Source: Verpa conica
Lineage: Eukaryota > Ascomycota > Pezizomycetes > Pezizales > Morchellaceae
Direction of reading: 5' to 3'
Length of the DNA stretch: 64,000 nt
Assembly (NCBI GenBank): GCA_033030425.1
Contig: JAUFSD010000004.1
Coordinates: forward strand, 682,001 to 746,000
This document shows positions 31,792-45,111 of this stretch, one piece after another (the stretch's first letter is position 1; each line of letters opens with the position of its first letter). Made by a program: the position numbers and the translations under genes. The notes beneath the pieces are model-generated. The model was not told the origin of the DNA. It searched no databases and was given only the letters and a program-made list of their open reading frames with translations.

Positions 31792-34700
31792 GTTCTAACC
31801 TTATCTACTAATGTAAATTTCCTTGTATCGGCAATGTTAACAGTATTTACTCTAAAGCCGCTAAACCCTGGAACCGAATTCCGACCCCAATCAACACTAA
31901 ACACAAAAATCACTGTTGCGCTTCCAATGGAGAGGTGGAAGGTTGTCAAATATGAATAGCGGGGTAATTCTTGTTGGTTGCAGGATGGGGGGTTCGTTTA
32001 GTAAAGTCGCGTCATAAAGAAAGGGTCATGGAGTTCACGACGATTACGATTCTTCCTAGTTCTTCTGTTTCTATTCTTCGGTTTCCCTTTGGGTGGTGGA
32101 GGAGACGTGCACGCACCCATGTTTCTTTCCTAGGCTTTTTCTGCTTTGAATATGACGGCGTTGTGAATCATTCTTATGGCTTTCTTATCACGTGAATCAA
32201 GTTGCTTTTTACTATCGTCACCTCCCGCTGAACATTTGTCGCTCAGCCAGCTGAATTTCATACAGCTTTAGTTACTGTTAAGCCATGATCTACCGTTCCT
32301 CTAGCGTTGTAGTATCATGGAGCCTCTTAATCCAGCATTTAAAACACCATTGTTTTTACTCCACACAAGATATAAGCATCTAGAGATCTGTAACTAAAGC
32401 TGCTGGTTGAATAATTCTTGGTGAGTTAAGTTGCGGCATCTCCAACTATTCTAAAGACGCCGTGTTGCTACGATCTATGGAATACGGGTCCTCTAACTAT
32501 CGAGGTGGCGAAAAAAGCAGGGTTATGCCGAATTCATTTCTTCTGTGATGTTGGCTCTTAGTCTGACAACTAGTTGTCATGTTAAACACTACTAATTTTA
32601 TCGCCTGTTTTTTAGAGGTATAATAATTCTATTGGCTAGGATGAATATGTGCTCTATATACCAGCCTTGTTGCGGCTAGGTATACTCTATAATAAGTATT
32701 TTACTTTTTTTCTTAGCCCTGGGGTTGCTAGATCACTCCAATTTCTTACTGTATGTACCCTCACACCTCTGTTCTTCCATAATCCTAGATAACCTACCTA
32801 TACAAAAGAATCACGGGATTTTCCGTTTCTCTCACTAATCTCCCGCGGTTTCCTTGGGCCTAAAGCTGTTGTGACTCAGAGAAAATATATACAGCGTACG
32901 CCAAATAAGTAATAAAGGTTCTCTACTCAGAATGTCATCAAGGTAAGGGGGCTAGCATTTTATGATACTAAGAGTGATTATTCTTGTAATATTCTTAGAG
33001 TGTACTGTATTCTTATATATAGCGAGAATTTAGCTAGAGTGATCTGTTCGTGATCGATAACCCTTATATGTATTCTTGTAGAGCGACTATTCTTATCTCT
33101 ATCATGTACTTATGATTAATTCATTCATAATCACTCTATAAGAATATAAATTCTCAGTCCCAGCTAGATCAGGAAAGTCATATTTCCTCTATTTATAAGA
33201 ATATTCATCTTATAAGAGTACTGAGGTTTGGTCCCAAGCATATTCTTATAGAGAGAGTCTACTGTAGTACCAAATAAAACCCCACAAAATACCGCAAATT
33301 TAAGAGCACTATCCTTTACAGCGCTATTATAGGGAGCCCTGACCCTGACTTTTATATTCCAATATCGATCTAGCTAGCCTAGGCCAATTAACACCCACAA
33401 CTCGGCCTCGTTCGGTACCGCTGAGATATTACTGTTTTCAGTATATGTCATCTGCTTTTTGATATTTTCTTTTGAGTTTACCCCTTATATGTTACTAAAT
33501 ATAGGAATGTTTTTAATTATTAAATCTAAGATACATCTACTTAGGATTAAGATTGCATCTTAGGTGTTTTTAACTGCTCTAGGGATGTAATCTCTCTTAG
33601 GTAGTCATATAGACCAAGACCGTTATATAGGTCATTTCCAATAACTAGTACGCTTTATGTTGAGGCTTACATGTGAGCCAGAACTTGCAAAAGAATAGCA
33701 ATACTCCTAAGCTGGCAGGACTTCCATACGATAAGAGTGATTTGTGGCGATTATACAAATATGTCCTACACCTAGAGCAGCCTGTAAGAGCACAAGCACG
33801 TCCATTCAGGTTTATCGCTCCGAATTTAGACCCTTCAGTGGCCTCCAGTCTGTAAAGCATCCACAATAAATCAACTGGCAGTATATAACGTATAGGCATG
33901 AGACTTGGATTTTTCCCATTTATCGAGGATAATATTTTTTATGAACGGGACAACAGACAGACCAAAGCCTCTCCCTTCCTCCACCCGAGCTCGGTTCGGC
34001 TTAACATGACCCTTCCCCCTTATATCTATGGCGTAACCCCCATTATGTAAAGCCCGAACATACCCTGCGAGAGAAAAGAAAGAAAAAGGCCAGACCGGCA
34101 CCCACACATAATTCCGTAAACCCAATAGTAAAAGCCAAAACCAGCCGTTTGTTGTAATTTTTTTGTTTCCGCCGATAGTAAAAAGGAAAAATTGGAAAAG
34201 AGACGAGAAAAGCCGATCTGTTTAGATACCGATGCGGGTCTTACGCCAATGTCTACGCTTCGCGTTATACCTGTTTATTACAATAGACCATTATGTCAGC
34301 CTTTCACAAAACAATATCTGGAGTAGCTGTAGGGGATATGGGTTTGGTATCAGACCTGATGGTGTTTCCGGTTCGGAGGCGGATCCATTGCGGGATCGGA
34401 CGGTTCTGTTTCTGCGCTTTGGCAAGCTTCTGCTTGGTACGGAAGGATTTGTGGCTCTGCGATAATTTCAACCGTCAATAAACACGAATATTTACGATAT
34501 AAACAGGTTCAACGAAAAGGCAGGGTATATTACAGGCATGGCTAGACTTGCTGAGTGTATCGCTCGATCTTTTGGTGTCGAGAGAGTTGTTGTTCGTGAT
34601 GTTAGAGTGTTTAATTTCCGTGATGTTACTATGTTAGGTGAGTGAGTGTGGGGCGTAGGGTTTGTGCCCTACAAGCAGTCTCCATTTGTGCATTAACACT

Positions 34701-35261
34701 CTTGGCGCCATGGATCATTGATTATCACTCGAGAACAGCCCTTTACAGAAAAATACACCTACATACTTGGCCCAGGCAGCTAAGGTAAATTAAAAGGTAC
34801 ATGTATTTCTATACCCATGGTTTAAAACCTTATGTACCAGGGGCTTTGACACCTTCTAAGCATCCTACTTATGTTGTAACACAAGAACGCTCGTGGGGCA
34901 CTCCAGCATGGTGCGGGCACATTACATATATACGAGCACTGAGATGTTACTTGTCTCCCTATTAATAGCATTCGAGATGAGATTAGTGAATTGAGGTGGA
35001 GGCTGATTAGCCTACATGTAGCTGTTATTCGTAAGTCCATAGGAGAAACGATCATTGGTATCAATGACAGCTAGGGCTTGGCAATATGGTACATTTCGGA
35101 CACTTTCTTTTACCTTTGCAGCATTTAATTATTTGGCTGAGGAGTTCTTTAAGTGAATAGGGGTCACATTATTCCTTTCCCAAGACAAAGTACCCCGCCA
35201 CAAAGTTTTAATATAGAATACAGAGTATATACACATCACAACACCAAACAGAGCTATATAA
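31792..35261. other. Long intergenic region, mostly decayed AT-rich DNA
   Basis: No credible gene. A cluster of ATTCTTATA words and their reverse complement (TATAAGAAT) lies at about 32970-33250, including a LINE-tail-like GTACTTATGATTAATTCATTC near 33106. This could be a decayed fold-back element. A 34-codon plus frame at about 34539-34643 has no family match and is probably chance. The right end carries the 3' flank of DHR1. Confidence 0.5.
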
Positions 35262-38200
35262 TTATTCTATCACCCACTTCCCACCCACCTTCTTCTGTAC
35301 CACCTTCTTCGCCGGCAAGGGCCAGCCCAATTCGCTCTTTCCAATCGCCCCTCCAATCCTCGGGATCACCCAGCATTCTCTTCGGCTTCCGCTTGAAAGT
35401 ACTTTCGGTGGGACATGATCCAGTGGCTTCGAATACGTCACTAGAGGCGTCCCCTTTGCTAGCGCAGCTAGCTGAGATCCAGTAACAGGTGTAAGGGGTC
35501 TCATGCGCACCTTTCCAGTCGCGGACATAGACTTTTTAAGTTCACTATAAACGAGGTACTCTGGATAAGATGATTGCGACGTGAGTATAGAGTTAGGGTG
35601 GATATACACCGCAACGTCTACAAGATTTGTTTCTGGCCCTGACTGATGGGCTGCAGAAGATGCAAAGAGGGTTATATATGGAATGTCTGTAGCTTTCTTT
35701 AATGAGCTCTGGCCGAGCTTGAAGGTCGAGTTAGGCACTAAGTCTGCTCGGATAGCAACTTGGTCAATGAAGCCGGCTGCGACAATCTGTTTAATTGCCT
35801 GTATCTGTAGGGCTGATGGTGGGGAAAGTTTTCTTGAAAACGAATCAATTACGCCTGGACAGTTGGCGCGAACTATATTGGTAATTTGTTGCCGGAGTTT
35901 ATGAGTCTCTTGCATTCCCTTTAAACGCACAAAGTTGCGCTCACAGAATTCTACAGGATTCTTCTCGTATTCGTATGCGCAGACTACAGAGAGGAGTTTT
36001 AAAGTGTCGCATGTAGAATCGAGATAGGAGAAATTTCGGTGAGCTTTATAATAAGCCTTCCGCCGGTTTGCACGTTGGGTCTGCTCGATCATTGTCTCAT
36101 TATCTGATGGCCAATGTTCGGTTTCTTCAGGCTCATCGATGTCGAGCTGATGTTTTGGTATAAAAATCTCCCCGACTGTGAGAGCTGCTACTATGGCAAT
36201 TATGTAAGGGAGACATCCATGTTGTTGTCCGATAATAAGAATCTTGGAGAATCTTGGAGAGAGAGGGAAGACATTCATTGTCCGACCAAGCTCTGTTAAG
36301 CCTCCTTTTGAATCAAGAGCACCAAGAAATCCTAGAAGCTGACAAACTATCAGTAATGCTATAATGGAGTGAGGATAAAACAAACCTTCTCTGCCTTCTG
36401 TAAACTTGGTCGGTCAGGTGCTGTTGGGAAGGGAAAGTTTGTGATCGTATCAATGTTCATGCTCTTCATCTGCAACACCACACCTTCACTCCCGTCAGTA
36501 CCTCTCAATCATAGACTCTCACTCACATGGAGACATACCATCAATTGGCATTCTTAATATCTCTGCCTCTGTAAACTCCTCAAAATCCCTTTCATAAACT
36601 GCACTTGAATAAAGCTTATAGCAATGCCCAGGCCCCGTTCGCCCTGATCTTCCTGCCCTCTGCATTGCACTTGCCTTACTAATCCAGCCGATATTAAAGC
36701 TCTGCACACCAGTGACTTTATCGAAATTCCTCTCCTTACTACGTCCACAATCAACTACGTATCTTATCCCAGGAATCGTAAGTGAGGTCTCAGCAATATT
36801 TGTTGCGAGGACGCACATTCGGCTTCCATCAGGGGCACTCTCAAAAACCTTCAGTTGATCCTTGGTTGGAAGGAGAGAATACAGCGGAAGAACGTATAGT
36901 GGAGCTTCAGTATCTATTTCACCCATCTCTTCACCGAGATCAGATTCATCAAGAATTGAGTCTTCGTCACTATCATCGGATTCTGGCTTTGATAGGCCCC
37001 CAAAATCCACATCCTCCGCTTCAATAGCCGCTTCTCGGGCCGAGATACGGACAATAGGCCCACCCTTCTCTTGCTCTCCTTTCCCGCTCTTTTTCACTCC
37101 TTTGAATGGGAATGTAGTCTTGAGTCGCCGTAGTACAGACGTGATCTCGTCTTGCCCTGTTAAGAATACCAGAATGCCCCCCGGAGGAAGTCGCCGATGC
37201 ATCTTACAGACTTTCTTGAGCGCCTCTTCGACATAGTCATGGGGTGTTCGCCTCGAGAAATGTACTGTCACCGGGTGCTGTCTTGCCTCTGCCTTAAGCA
37301 GTGGTGGAGGAGTGGGGAATAGCTGTTTGTTCTCTGTGAAGTCTGAAACGCGGAGGGTCGCGGACATGATGATGAGTTTTAACGGCTTCTCATAGTATCA
37401 GTATAATTCCCTCAACTCCTCTCCTAAAGAGGGTACAAACCTTGGTGATTTTGTCCTTCCGACTCATTTCATCCCTCAGCTTTAAAACCCTACTCATAAC
37501 CCCAATTAATATATCGGTGTTAACACTCCTTTCATGCGCCTCGTCGATCACCACCACCGAATACTTTCTTAGTAGAAAATCCTCTGCCAACTCCCTCAAC
37601 AACACACCATCAGTCATGAATTTGATCGCTGTGTCTTTCCCTACTGTTCCCTCAAATCGAATCTGATATGCAACTTTATCCTTTCCCCCAGAGCCTAGCT
37701 CAACACCTACACGATTCGCCATAGACACTGCAGCAACACGGCGAGGCTGTGTCACACCAATAAGTCCTGGTGTGGTACTCCCGGGCGAACCGTAGCCAGC
37801 TTCGTAGAGGAATTGTGGAACCTGGGTTGTTTTACCACTCCCAGTCTCACCGCAGATTACCACACAAGGGTTATTATGAATGGCCTCCATGATTCTTTGT
37901 TCCTCTGCTACTACAGGGAGACCAAGTCTTGCCTGTTGGATATCGGTGGGGCGGTCTACAGTGATGTAATATGCTTTTCGCTCCACACTCGGACCCTGTA
38001 ACTCTGGTGGTGGCGTTATATCTTGTTCTCTCGGCCGGGGAACGTGAACATGTACGACCTTGGGCTTGAAGGCGAGGAGGTCGGGCATGGAGGTGTCGGC
38101 GCCTGTGGGGTCGTTTTCATGCTGGATTTGTTTGACCTGAGCGAGAGCCCAGGACTTAAAGGCATTTGCTTTTTCAGAACGGCCCCGTTTGAGGCGGGGG

Positions 38201-39248
38201 ATTGACTCGGTCTCTTCTTCACCTTCGTTTTCTTCCGGACTATCTTCCGTATAATCGTCTGGGCCTTCATCACCGTCTTCCGAACTTTTATTTTCACCCT
38301 CGCCATCGGCATCAATAGTAGTGTTATCCATCCCAATGTCTAGTTGAACACCCTCTCCAGTAGGACTATCTGGAATCCCTTTCCATTCTTCCTCATCATC
38401 ATAATCCTCTGTATGACTCTCACTCTGATCTTCTATTTCTTCGTCGTCCTCTTCTGAGTCTTCATTCGTAGATGACCCACCCTCCACCTGTGCCTTTCGT
38501 ACTTCCTCTAGCTCCATAGCCTTTATCATAGCCATTAACCGTTCCTTCCGTGTATCCTGAGATTTCTTAACCTTCTTGATAATAGGTTGCCCATTCTCAT
38601 CGCTCTCTAATGGCCGTTTCAGCCCTGATCCTACGGCAGTTGGCTTTACCACCTCTGGAGCGGTGGCCCTACTATCCTCAACCTTCGGGGCCGGTTTGAA
38701 AAGCTCTGTTGGTTCAATTTCTTCCACATCTCGAACATTCCTCTCCTCATATAATATCCTTGAATTCTCTTCCATATTAATCCTGAATTTCTCCTCCAAC
38801 AGTGCACGCCTCATCTGCTCCCTCTTGCTCTCCTTGGCCGCGCCCATAGTCTTCGTACTCCAGAACAGTGTAGTATCGACCTGCGTCTCGGAGAGCTTCT
38901 GCATGAGATCTACCCGCTCTTCTTTCTTAAGCTTGTTTTCCTACATCCAAAAAAAACATTAGCGCTTCATTTCCCTTACTTCCCTATAGTAGTGGGGCAC
39001 ACAATATATTTATTCAGTCTCTTCTGCTTCTTACTACTAATCTTCGGCTTTCCCTCCTTCAGCTCGTCCCTCAATTCCATCCGTCGCTTCTCATCCTTCT
39101 CGGCCTTGGTGAGTGGGATAATTATATCCGCATTTGGATCCTGCACAGAAGTAGGAATGCCAGTGACTTCTGTTGGCTGCTCTGGGTTGAATTTTTTCGG
39201 CCGATGGCGCTGCTTGCGGTCTCGGGTTGGCTTATATTTGGGCACCAT
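35262..39248 (-). CDS. DHR1: DEAH-box RNA helicase DHR1 (ECM16/DHX37 family)
   Basis: Five exons: 39248-39003, 38940-37441, 37388-36539, 36483-36386, 36338-35262 (1256 aa, close to yeast Ecm16 at about 1267). The fourth exon is set by the conserved [11 protein letters not shown] block, which requires the AG at 36485-36484 rather than the nearer CAG. DHR1 removes U3 snoRNA from pre-rRNA during 40S assembly in the nucleolus. Visible parts are a basic start ([18 protein letters not shown]), a long acidic linker, motif [11 protein letters not shown] near residue 445, DEAH near 546 and SAT just after the third exon begins. Motif [14 protein letters not shown], the helicase-associated winged-helix/ratchet ([23 protein letters not shown]) and the C-terminal OB-like part follow. 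DEAH splicing factors are excluded by the long N-terminus and the [10 protein letters not shown] motif. Confidence 0.95.
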
Positions 39249-39863
39249 TGATTGTTGCTAGAAATCGGGTGTTTTCCCAGCGCGGAACGGTGAGAAAGTC
39301 CAACTTTGAGTTTTTTTATTAATATAAGTTTTTCTTGCAGTAGCTGCGTGCCAAGAGACAAGGACAGTTAAGAGCCGCATGGTGGATAAGCACCATGCTG
39401 GATTGGGTTGTAAATAGCTGGATCCTCTTATCGTCACAACAAAAGCAAACAAGTACAGAGAGACAGGTAAACAAACATCATAGATATCATAAGTCTGTCG
39501 TCTGTCTGCCTCACGGCTTATTGCCTCTATGTTCTTGAACTTTTGCTAGACTACTATACACAGCCTCAGGCCCTTCTTCCTGCTCGGATTTCTTTATCTA
39601 TCCCCAGAACCTTCGCGCCTTTTTTCCCTACCTGCCAGTCTCCCCCCTCAGCTCCTCAACCTCTTGCTAAAATCAAACAATAGTAGAACACACAAACAAT
39701 GGCCTCAAAACAATTATCGTACAGTAGATAGTAATGTGTATAGATATGTAAAAGTATGTAATGACTGAAAAAATGAGCACAATAGGTAGTAATTCATATT
39801 ACAAACCTAGGGGGGAAAGACACAAGTAAAAGGTATTTTTATACCACTTCCTTCCCCATAAAT
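39249..39863. other. Intergenic between DHR1 and the DDT-protein gene
   Basis: Holds the DHR1 promoter (right of 39248) and the 3' flank of the next minus-strand gene. Pyrimidine-rich sequence lies at 39500-39660. No separate gene. Confidence 0.6.
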
Positions 39864-41712
39864 CTATCCCTTACCGTTAGTGGTAACCGGCTGGGCTACC
39901 GCCTCCGGTGCATCCGGCAATACATCGATTTCAGTCCGCTGCTCGGGCTTGCGAACCCCATTAACAGTCACCCCCTCCGCCGTAGACTCCATATAACCGT
40001 TTATATTCGCCTCCTGTTCTCTCTTCCCAGCATTCTCCATGACCGGTGATTCCGGCAGTTTCGCTTTGTTAACCCTCAAGATAATCCTCAAGCTCTTCTT
40101 CGGCGCACCCTCTTCTTCTTCCTCTGGTGACGGCCATCCGCCTTGTATATCACCATCCGTATAAGATCCAGAATCAGACCCATTCTTCCAATCCTCCGCA
40201 CCATCGCCTCCATAAATATCTGCAGCATTGCCGCTCTCGCTCCCGGCGTATGGTGTCACCTCTCCCGTCGCTGTACCATTGGATCCGTTGATCTTCAACT
40301 CCCCGTAAGCCCCCGTAACAGGCCTCCTGATTTGTCTGCCACTCGCCGTAAACCTTGGCTGTGGACTAGATCGCAGCGAACGTCGCTCCTCGGCTTCAGA
40401 GCCGTTTTTGGCGTTGGGAGTGCCTTCGTCTTCGCTCGAGAATGTGTACTTGATACGTTTACCCCTTGTGCGGCCTTCATAGAGGGATGTGCCGTTGGGC
40501 TGCTTGAAGAACGCCTTTCGGGATTGACGATACTCGCGCTTCTTACGTCTCTGAGAAGGATAAATTATTAGTGAAATTAATAGACAACAAGGGCGGGGAA
40601 TATACAGTCTCGCCTTCCTCGAATCTCGGAATAGCACCGAGTATTTTCTCCTTTAACGCGAGCGCATGCTTACTCCCATCCTCATCCTCGAGGTCCTGTG
40701 CGACAGTACGGATCTCGTCGATTGTACCGGCAACATTGACCCAGGAGACTGTTTTGAGCGCTGGGTTTGACTCGCGGTATAATCTGAAGGGTGTATCATC
40801 TGTAGTATAGCACTCATTAGAGAAATCCTATACGAGACTGGAAGAGACAAACCTCGTCCTTCAATTAACCAGTACCTTCTCTTATCTCCATCTCGGCCCC
40901 AAGGTTGAACGGATATGGGGATGTTGAGATCGTCTTCGTGGCGGCTAGACTTGTAGGATTCTGCGATGAGGCTACGGATTGCTTCGGAGGAGGTTAGAGC
41001 CCAGTTTATTAGAGCTTTAAGAACCGACAACTATTACGCACATCAGCAACCTGGTTTCTAAAAATGTAGCGACGAAATAAATCCTGTTTCTATCATTCAG
41101 GAATATAGACCAAAAAAAATCTCACCCTCTGAGCTGCGTCAAGAGCGCTGAAATGTCTACCACCCGAGAACGGACTTTTTCCATCCCAAGATCGCGGCCA
41201 TTGGGCTACGTGTGCATGGACAGCCTCCTCCAAAGGACGCTGGTGATGACCGCGCCTACACAGCAATTCTCACAATCAGCAATCTCTCTCTCTCAACCAT
41301 GGTTGCCTGGTACGCAACGAGCCCCCCTCCAAGAATGAACTCACTCAACAGGCTTCTTCCGGTTCAACACCAACCCCACGAGGCGGCAAAGCAGCACCTC
41401 AACCTGCTCGCTCGGCGTAGAGTCAACTACCCCCCGTTCGATATCCTGGCATCCTAGGTTCGGTACCCCTTTAAACGCGTCCGCGAAGCGGGAGCGGAAC
41501 ATGACTATGAACGCCAACTCTGGGGCATCGGACAATGTCGCTACATGTGGTGGTTCCTTACGGCGCGGCTTCCGGGGGGGGGGTGTTGAACTCTTACGAG
41601 GCTGTTGTTTCTTAGGTGTAGGTTTCTGGGTAGTTAGTATTTCTGGCTCTGACTGCTCGTCGCCACTGGAGGGGACGGAGGAGAGTGGACTGTCCGAGTC
41701 TGAGAGACTCAT
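39864..41712 (-). CDS. DDT/WHIM-type chromatin-remodelling accessory protein (RSF1/CECR2-like)
   Basis: Five exons: 41712-41345, 41255-41126, 41030-40853, 40799-40606 and 40550-39864 (518 aa); all junctions keep frame. A Ser/Pro-rich basic start is followed by a DDT-like helical region (ELAFIVMFRSRFADAFKGVP, residues ~66-85; ERGVVDSTPSEQVEVLLCRL). A WHIM-like stretch QPWGRDGDKRRYWLIEGR near residues 207-225 is the hallmark aligned with RSF1 (QP.GRD..G..YW). After WVNVAGTIDEIRTV a charged, low-complexity tail follows with RRKKREYRQSRKAFF and an acidic patch. Such proteins pair with ISWI-type ATPases in the nucleus. Family placement is moderate; no yeast gene name is certain. Confidence 0.75.
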
Positions 41713-43584
41713 TTTAGAGGCCGGGGGGAGGGGATTTCTCGCGATCTTTTACGAGTGACTGAGGAAAGTATTGTTCAATGTGGATTGGTCTTGACGTGCA
41801 GATAGTTTTTTCTTCTTTTTGTTCTGCGGGACAGTATAAACTGGTGGTGGTGGTGTAGTGAAGTGAAGTGAAGTGAAGTGAAGTTCACGCGAAAAGAGCA
41901 GGGACTTGGAGTAAGAGTGTGCGATGACAACACCGCCTACCAAGAGGGGAAAAGTTGCTGGTTACGGCCGATCAGAACCACAAGGGGGAGTCACAAATAT
42001 ATCATAGATGCTTCCTCTGCCAGAAAAGTGCCCCACCCCCTTTATTATCCATTCTTCTATGCACAAAACACACTCGGCCACAACTCTCCTCTAATGAAGT
42101 TCTAACCTTCTTTCATAAAGTTGCCCTTCGTCATTCTCCAAACCGCTCAGGGTTTCAAACCCTTACTCAAGCTCCTCTTCCTCCAGACTCCCTACAACCG
42201 ACAACCAATTCTACTGATAAATACTCCTCAGGTCACCGGCGAGTAATGGAGGTACGCAATCGTTACCGGTAGATATTTGTAGAACTGGTAACTGTTGAAA
42301 GTTGCCTGGGAGCCGTCATGAAATAGCGTGCCAACGCAGAACATGAACCGAAGTGAAGAATTTCCAAGAAGTGGTATTCTGTCGCACAGCGCAAACCTCA
42401 ATTGGAAGTGCTGGGAGCCAGGTTGACCGAATCAGCGTTGCAACATAGCTCTCCCCATATCTCGCCTTGCTATGAAACCTTGCCAAAAAAACCCTAGATC
42501 TAGAAAACCATCAGAAACAAAATAATAACCATAGACAGGGCTTGAAACGTGGAGGAAAAAGAAATAAAAAGAAAGCATGATTTTCTCTTACCAAAGTCTC
42601 CACAGGCCCGACTAATCCACCCCAGATGACAGCAAAGCATGGAAGGCTTTGCCTCCAGACGTGGATCAACCTATATGACCAAAATTCGCCAGAGTCCAAA
42701 GAGGTTGAACCCAAATTTCAGGAACCGAACATTCGGGTCGGGTTTGTGGGGGGTCCGAGCGGTCGGTAGTTCTTGAACCAAGAAAGACTCCACAAGCCAC
42801 TGAAAAACAACAAATATACTGAGCAATGCACATCACCAGAACTTAGCCAAAAGAAATAATCTTTCACCCAGGCAAGGGAAAGCCGCTGTGCTGCCGCTGT
42901 CCAATCCGGAAGAAAACTGGTGAGACCAAGCCAACAGGAGACCTATCGCAAGCGGAAACACCGGGATTTCTTCAATAACGTTTCTAGCTGTCAAATTTAA
43001 CATAATAGCCCGTGTAGACATTCAATCCAATAAATTGGGACCTCGTTTCGTGGCCGGCGATCTTTCCCGGAGGTGACGTCCGAATAGCCAATATCCACAG
43101 CCAACTAAGGCGAACTCAACTGTGGCCCATAGTTAGCTGACCGCAAATGAGTATTAAATTGAAGGTGTTGAGAACAGATGGTGTTGAGTCCAACGAAGGG
43201 CCGATGGAAGGCGCGTCAGCGAAATCGTGGTGAGATGGACGAAGGAGGTTGGAGAAGACGAGCTTGGCAATTTACCATCGTGTGGTGTGCTGTGTGGCTG
43301 TGTGACGTCTCACCAGCCACTAATCGATTACAGTGATAGCTTTATATGACGTCACTCTCGTTGCCTTACGACTGCCCAGACTTCAAGTATGAATCCTGGG
43401 AAAACTTGCAGTTTGACGATAACACTCTTGCTTGCGATATCTGGGCCAAAGATAACTGTTGGATATAAAACATAATGGCTCCCTCTCTTTTGGAGCCTCC
43501 CCCAATGCTTACATTCAAGACTCTAAACGTGTAAACGCCACCTCAGTCACAGTGTTACAGTGCTAATACTAAACTTCCATAGCT
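41713..43584. promoter_or_regulatory. Divergent promoter region, DDT-protein gene / PIPK-like gene
   Basis: Both genes start outward from this 1.9-kb interval. It has a (TGG)n run (41843-41854) joined to a (GTGAA)n pentanucleotide run (41858-41885) just upstream of the DDT-protein gene. Three TGACGTC words (43074-43080, 43303-43309 and the palindrome TGACGTCA at 43348-43355) lie 240-510 bp before the PIPK-like start. TGACGTCA is the ATF/CREB-type bZIP site. Confidence 0.5.
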
Positions 43585-45111
43585 ATGGTTCATAACCAGG
43601 GCTCCAATCATCACGAGGCTTCCAAGGAGTAGGTTTACCTATCTTGTTGATATCACCGTGGATTCTAACATATACTTCTTACCAGACCCCAGCACTATGA
43701 CTGGGCCCAGATATCGGGCAAAGGCGTGATGACTCGGCTTATATTACCATTTTTCTCCACAAAGTACAAGACAGACGTGACAACCCACTGTCTTATCAAA
43801 GCTCTTGCCGCTTCGGTATACTCGGAAGATGAAAATCAGCTTCAAGAAGAAGAATACCAGTCTCTACTTGAAGTACAATCAAGAAACGAAAGATGGGCAT
43901 CACCAGAGGTTAAAAGAAGATTTAAGCTTAGTAGCTTTTTCTCATTATGTATGGTCTACATGAATAACTCTTGCATGGTTGGTATTTCCCATTTCTAACT
44001 AGATATTACACCTTCTAGACCACGCAGATTTCCAAAGAGCAGCGCCGTTGCTATTCCACCACCTTCGTGAAAAATTATTTGGACTATCTGAGGAACACTA
44101 CCAAAATGAATTCAACAAGAAGCTCCGGCCAGTCGATGGCCTCGGGTTCAGTGGCTCATTATTCTTCTTCACGGATGACCGAAGCTTTATAGTTAAGTCC
44201 ATTGGCCGAAGATTCGAATATATATTCCTCTACGAGACTTTACTAGACCCACTTGGAAAATATTACCGCGAGACTCCAGATACTCTCTTGTCCCAGATAA
44301 CAGACGTTGTTTACACTTTTGATCATCGCCTCGGTGGCTACCTCGGTTTATCGCCTTCGCACTATATAGTAATGACAAACGTGCTTGAGGGCCTCGACAA
44401 GGAAAAAGGGTGTAGACAATGGGACTTGAAACCACAAAATTTCTTCGAACCAACACGGGACCTGGTCCCGGATGAAATCAAGACCCAAGCTGCAAAGAGT
44501 GGGCTAGCGGATGAGTTGGATGAGAAAATGGTATTGAACCGACAGCAGAAGGACCAATTGATGTATGCCTCCTCCCTCCATTCCCAATTGTTTTCTGCCC
44601 TTCGAGCATACCTAGATTTCTAATGACTGCCACCCTTTCTATCGTCACCAATAGGTATCTAGTAGAAAAAGATACCGAATTCCTCTCAAAAATGGAAACG
44701 ATCGACTACAGTCTGCTTCTTGGGCGGTATCCAATCGAGATGTTCCACGACAAACCTGACCCGCGAAAACATCGCGACCCATTGGTAATCCCTGAAAAGG
44801 GCAATTTCGTCCGTGGAGTAAGGAGTGCGGATGGCAAATGGGTGTACAAGATGTGTATACTTGATTTCTTTTGGAATGTACAGCAGTTGCATTCTAAGAT
44901 TATTAAGGCTGCTGGTGCAGCGTTGCCGGAGCAGACTGTAACGACTGAGCCGGATAGGTATCGTAAAGAGTTTTTAAAGTACGGTACCTTCTTTCCTTTT
45001 AGGTTAATGAAACGAGTGCTGATTTTATGTTGTAGGATGTTGGATGAATATATTGAGATCTATGACGAACAGGGATCTGGAATCGAGGGTACAAGTTTAG
45101 ACTCTGAATAA
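43585..45111 (+). CDS. PIP-kinase-like protein (divergent phosphatidylinositol phosphate kinase)
   Basis: Exons 43585-43628, 43686-43948, 44019-44562, 44655-44978 and 45036-45111 (416 aa) join cleanly and rebuild the PIPK core. It has YHADFQRAAPLLFHHLREKLFGL near 100, the glycine-rich GFSGSLFFFTDDRSFIVKSI near 140 (catalytic Lys in IVKS), HYIVMTNVLEG near 215, MYLVEKDTEFLSKM and ETIDYSLLLGRYP near 295. The C-terminal KEFLKMLDEYIEIY block closes the fold. Typical PIPKs carry DLKGS(T); here the site reads WDLKPQNF, protein-kinase-like, and the segment to DYSLL is short. The activation-loop specificity residues cannot be judged. It lacks the long N-terminus of yeast Mss4 or Fab1, so it is either a small divergent PIP4/5 kinase or a pseudokinase. 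Confidence 0.75.

Noticed and set aside
34539..34643. A short 34-codon plus frame with a Val/Arg-rich peptide
   Set aside because: Too short, no conserved partner in the window, no splice-extended homology.
28350..45111. A biosynthetic or defence gene cluster
   Set aside because: The genes are unrelated housekeeping functions with separate promoters; no pathway links them.
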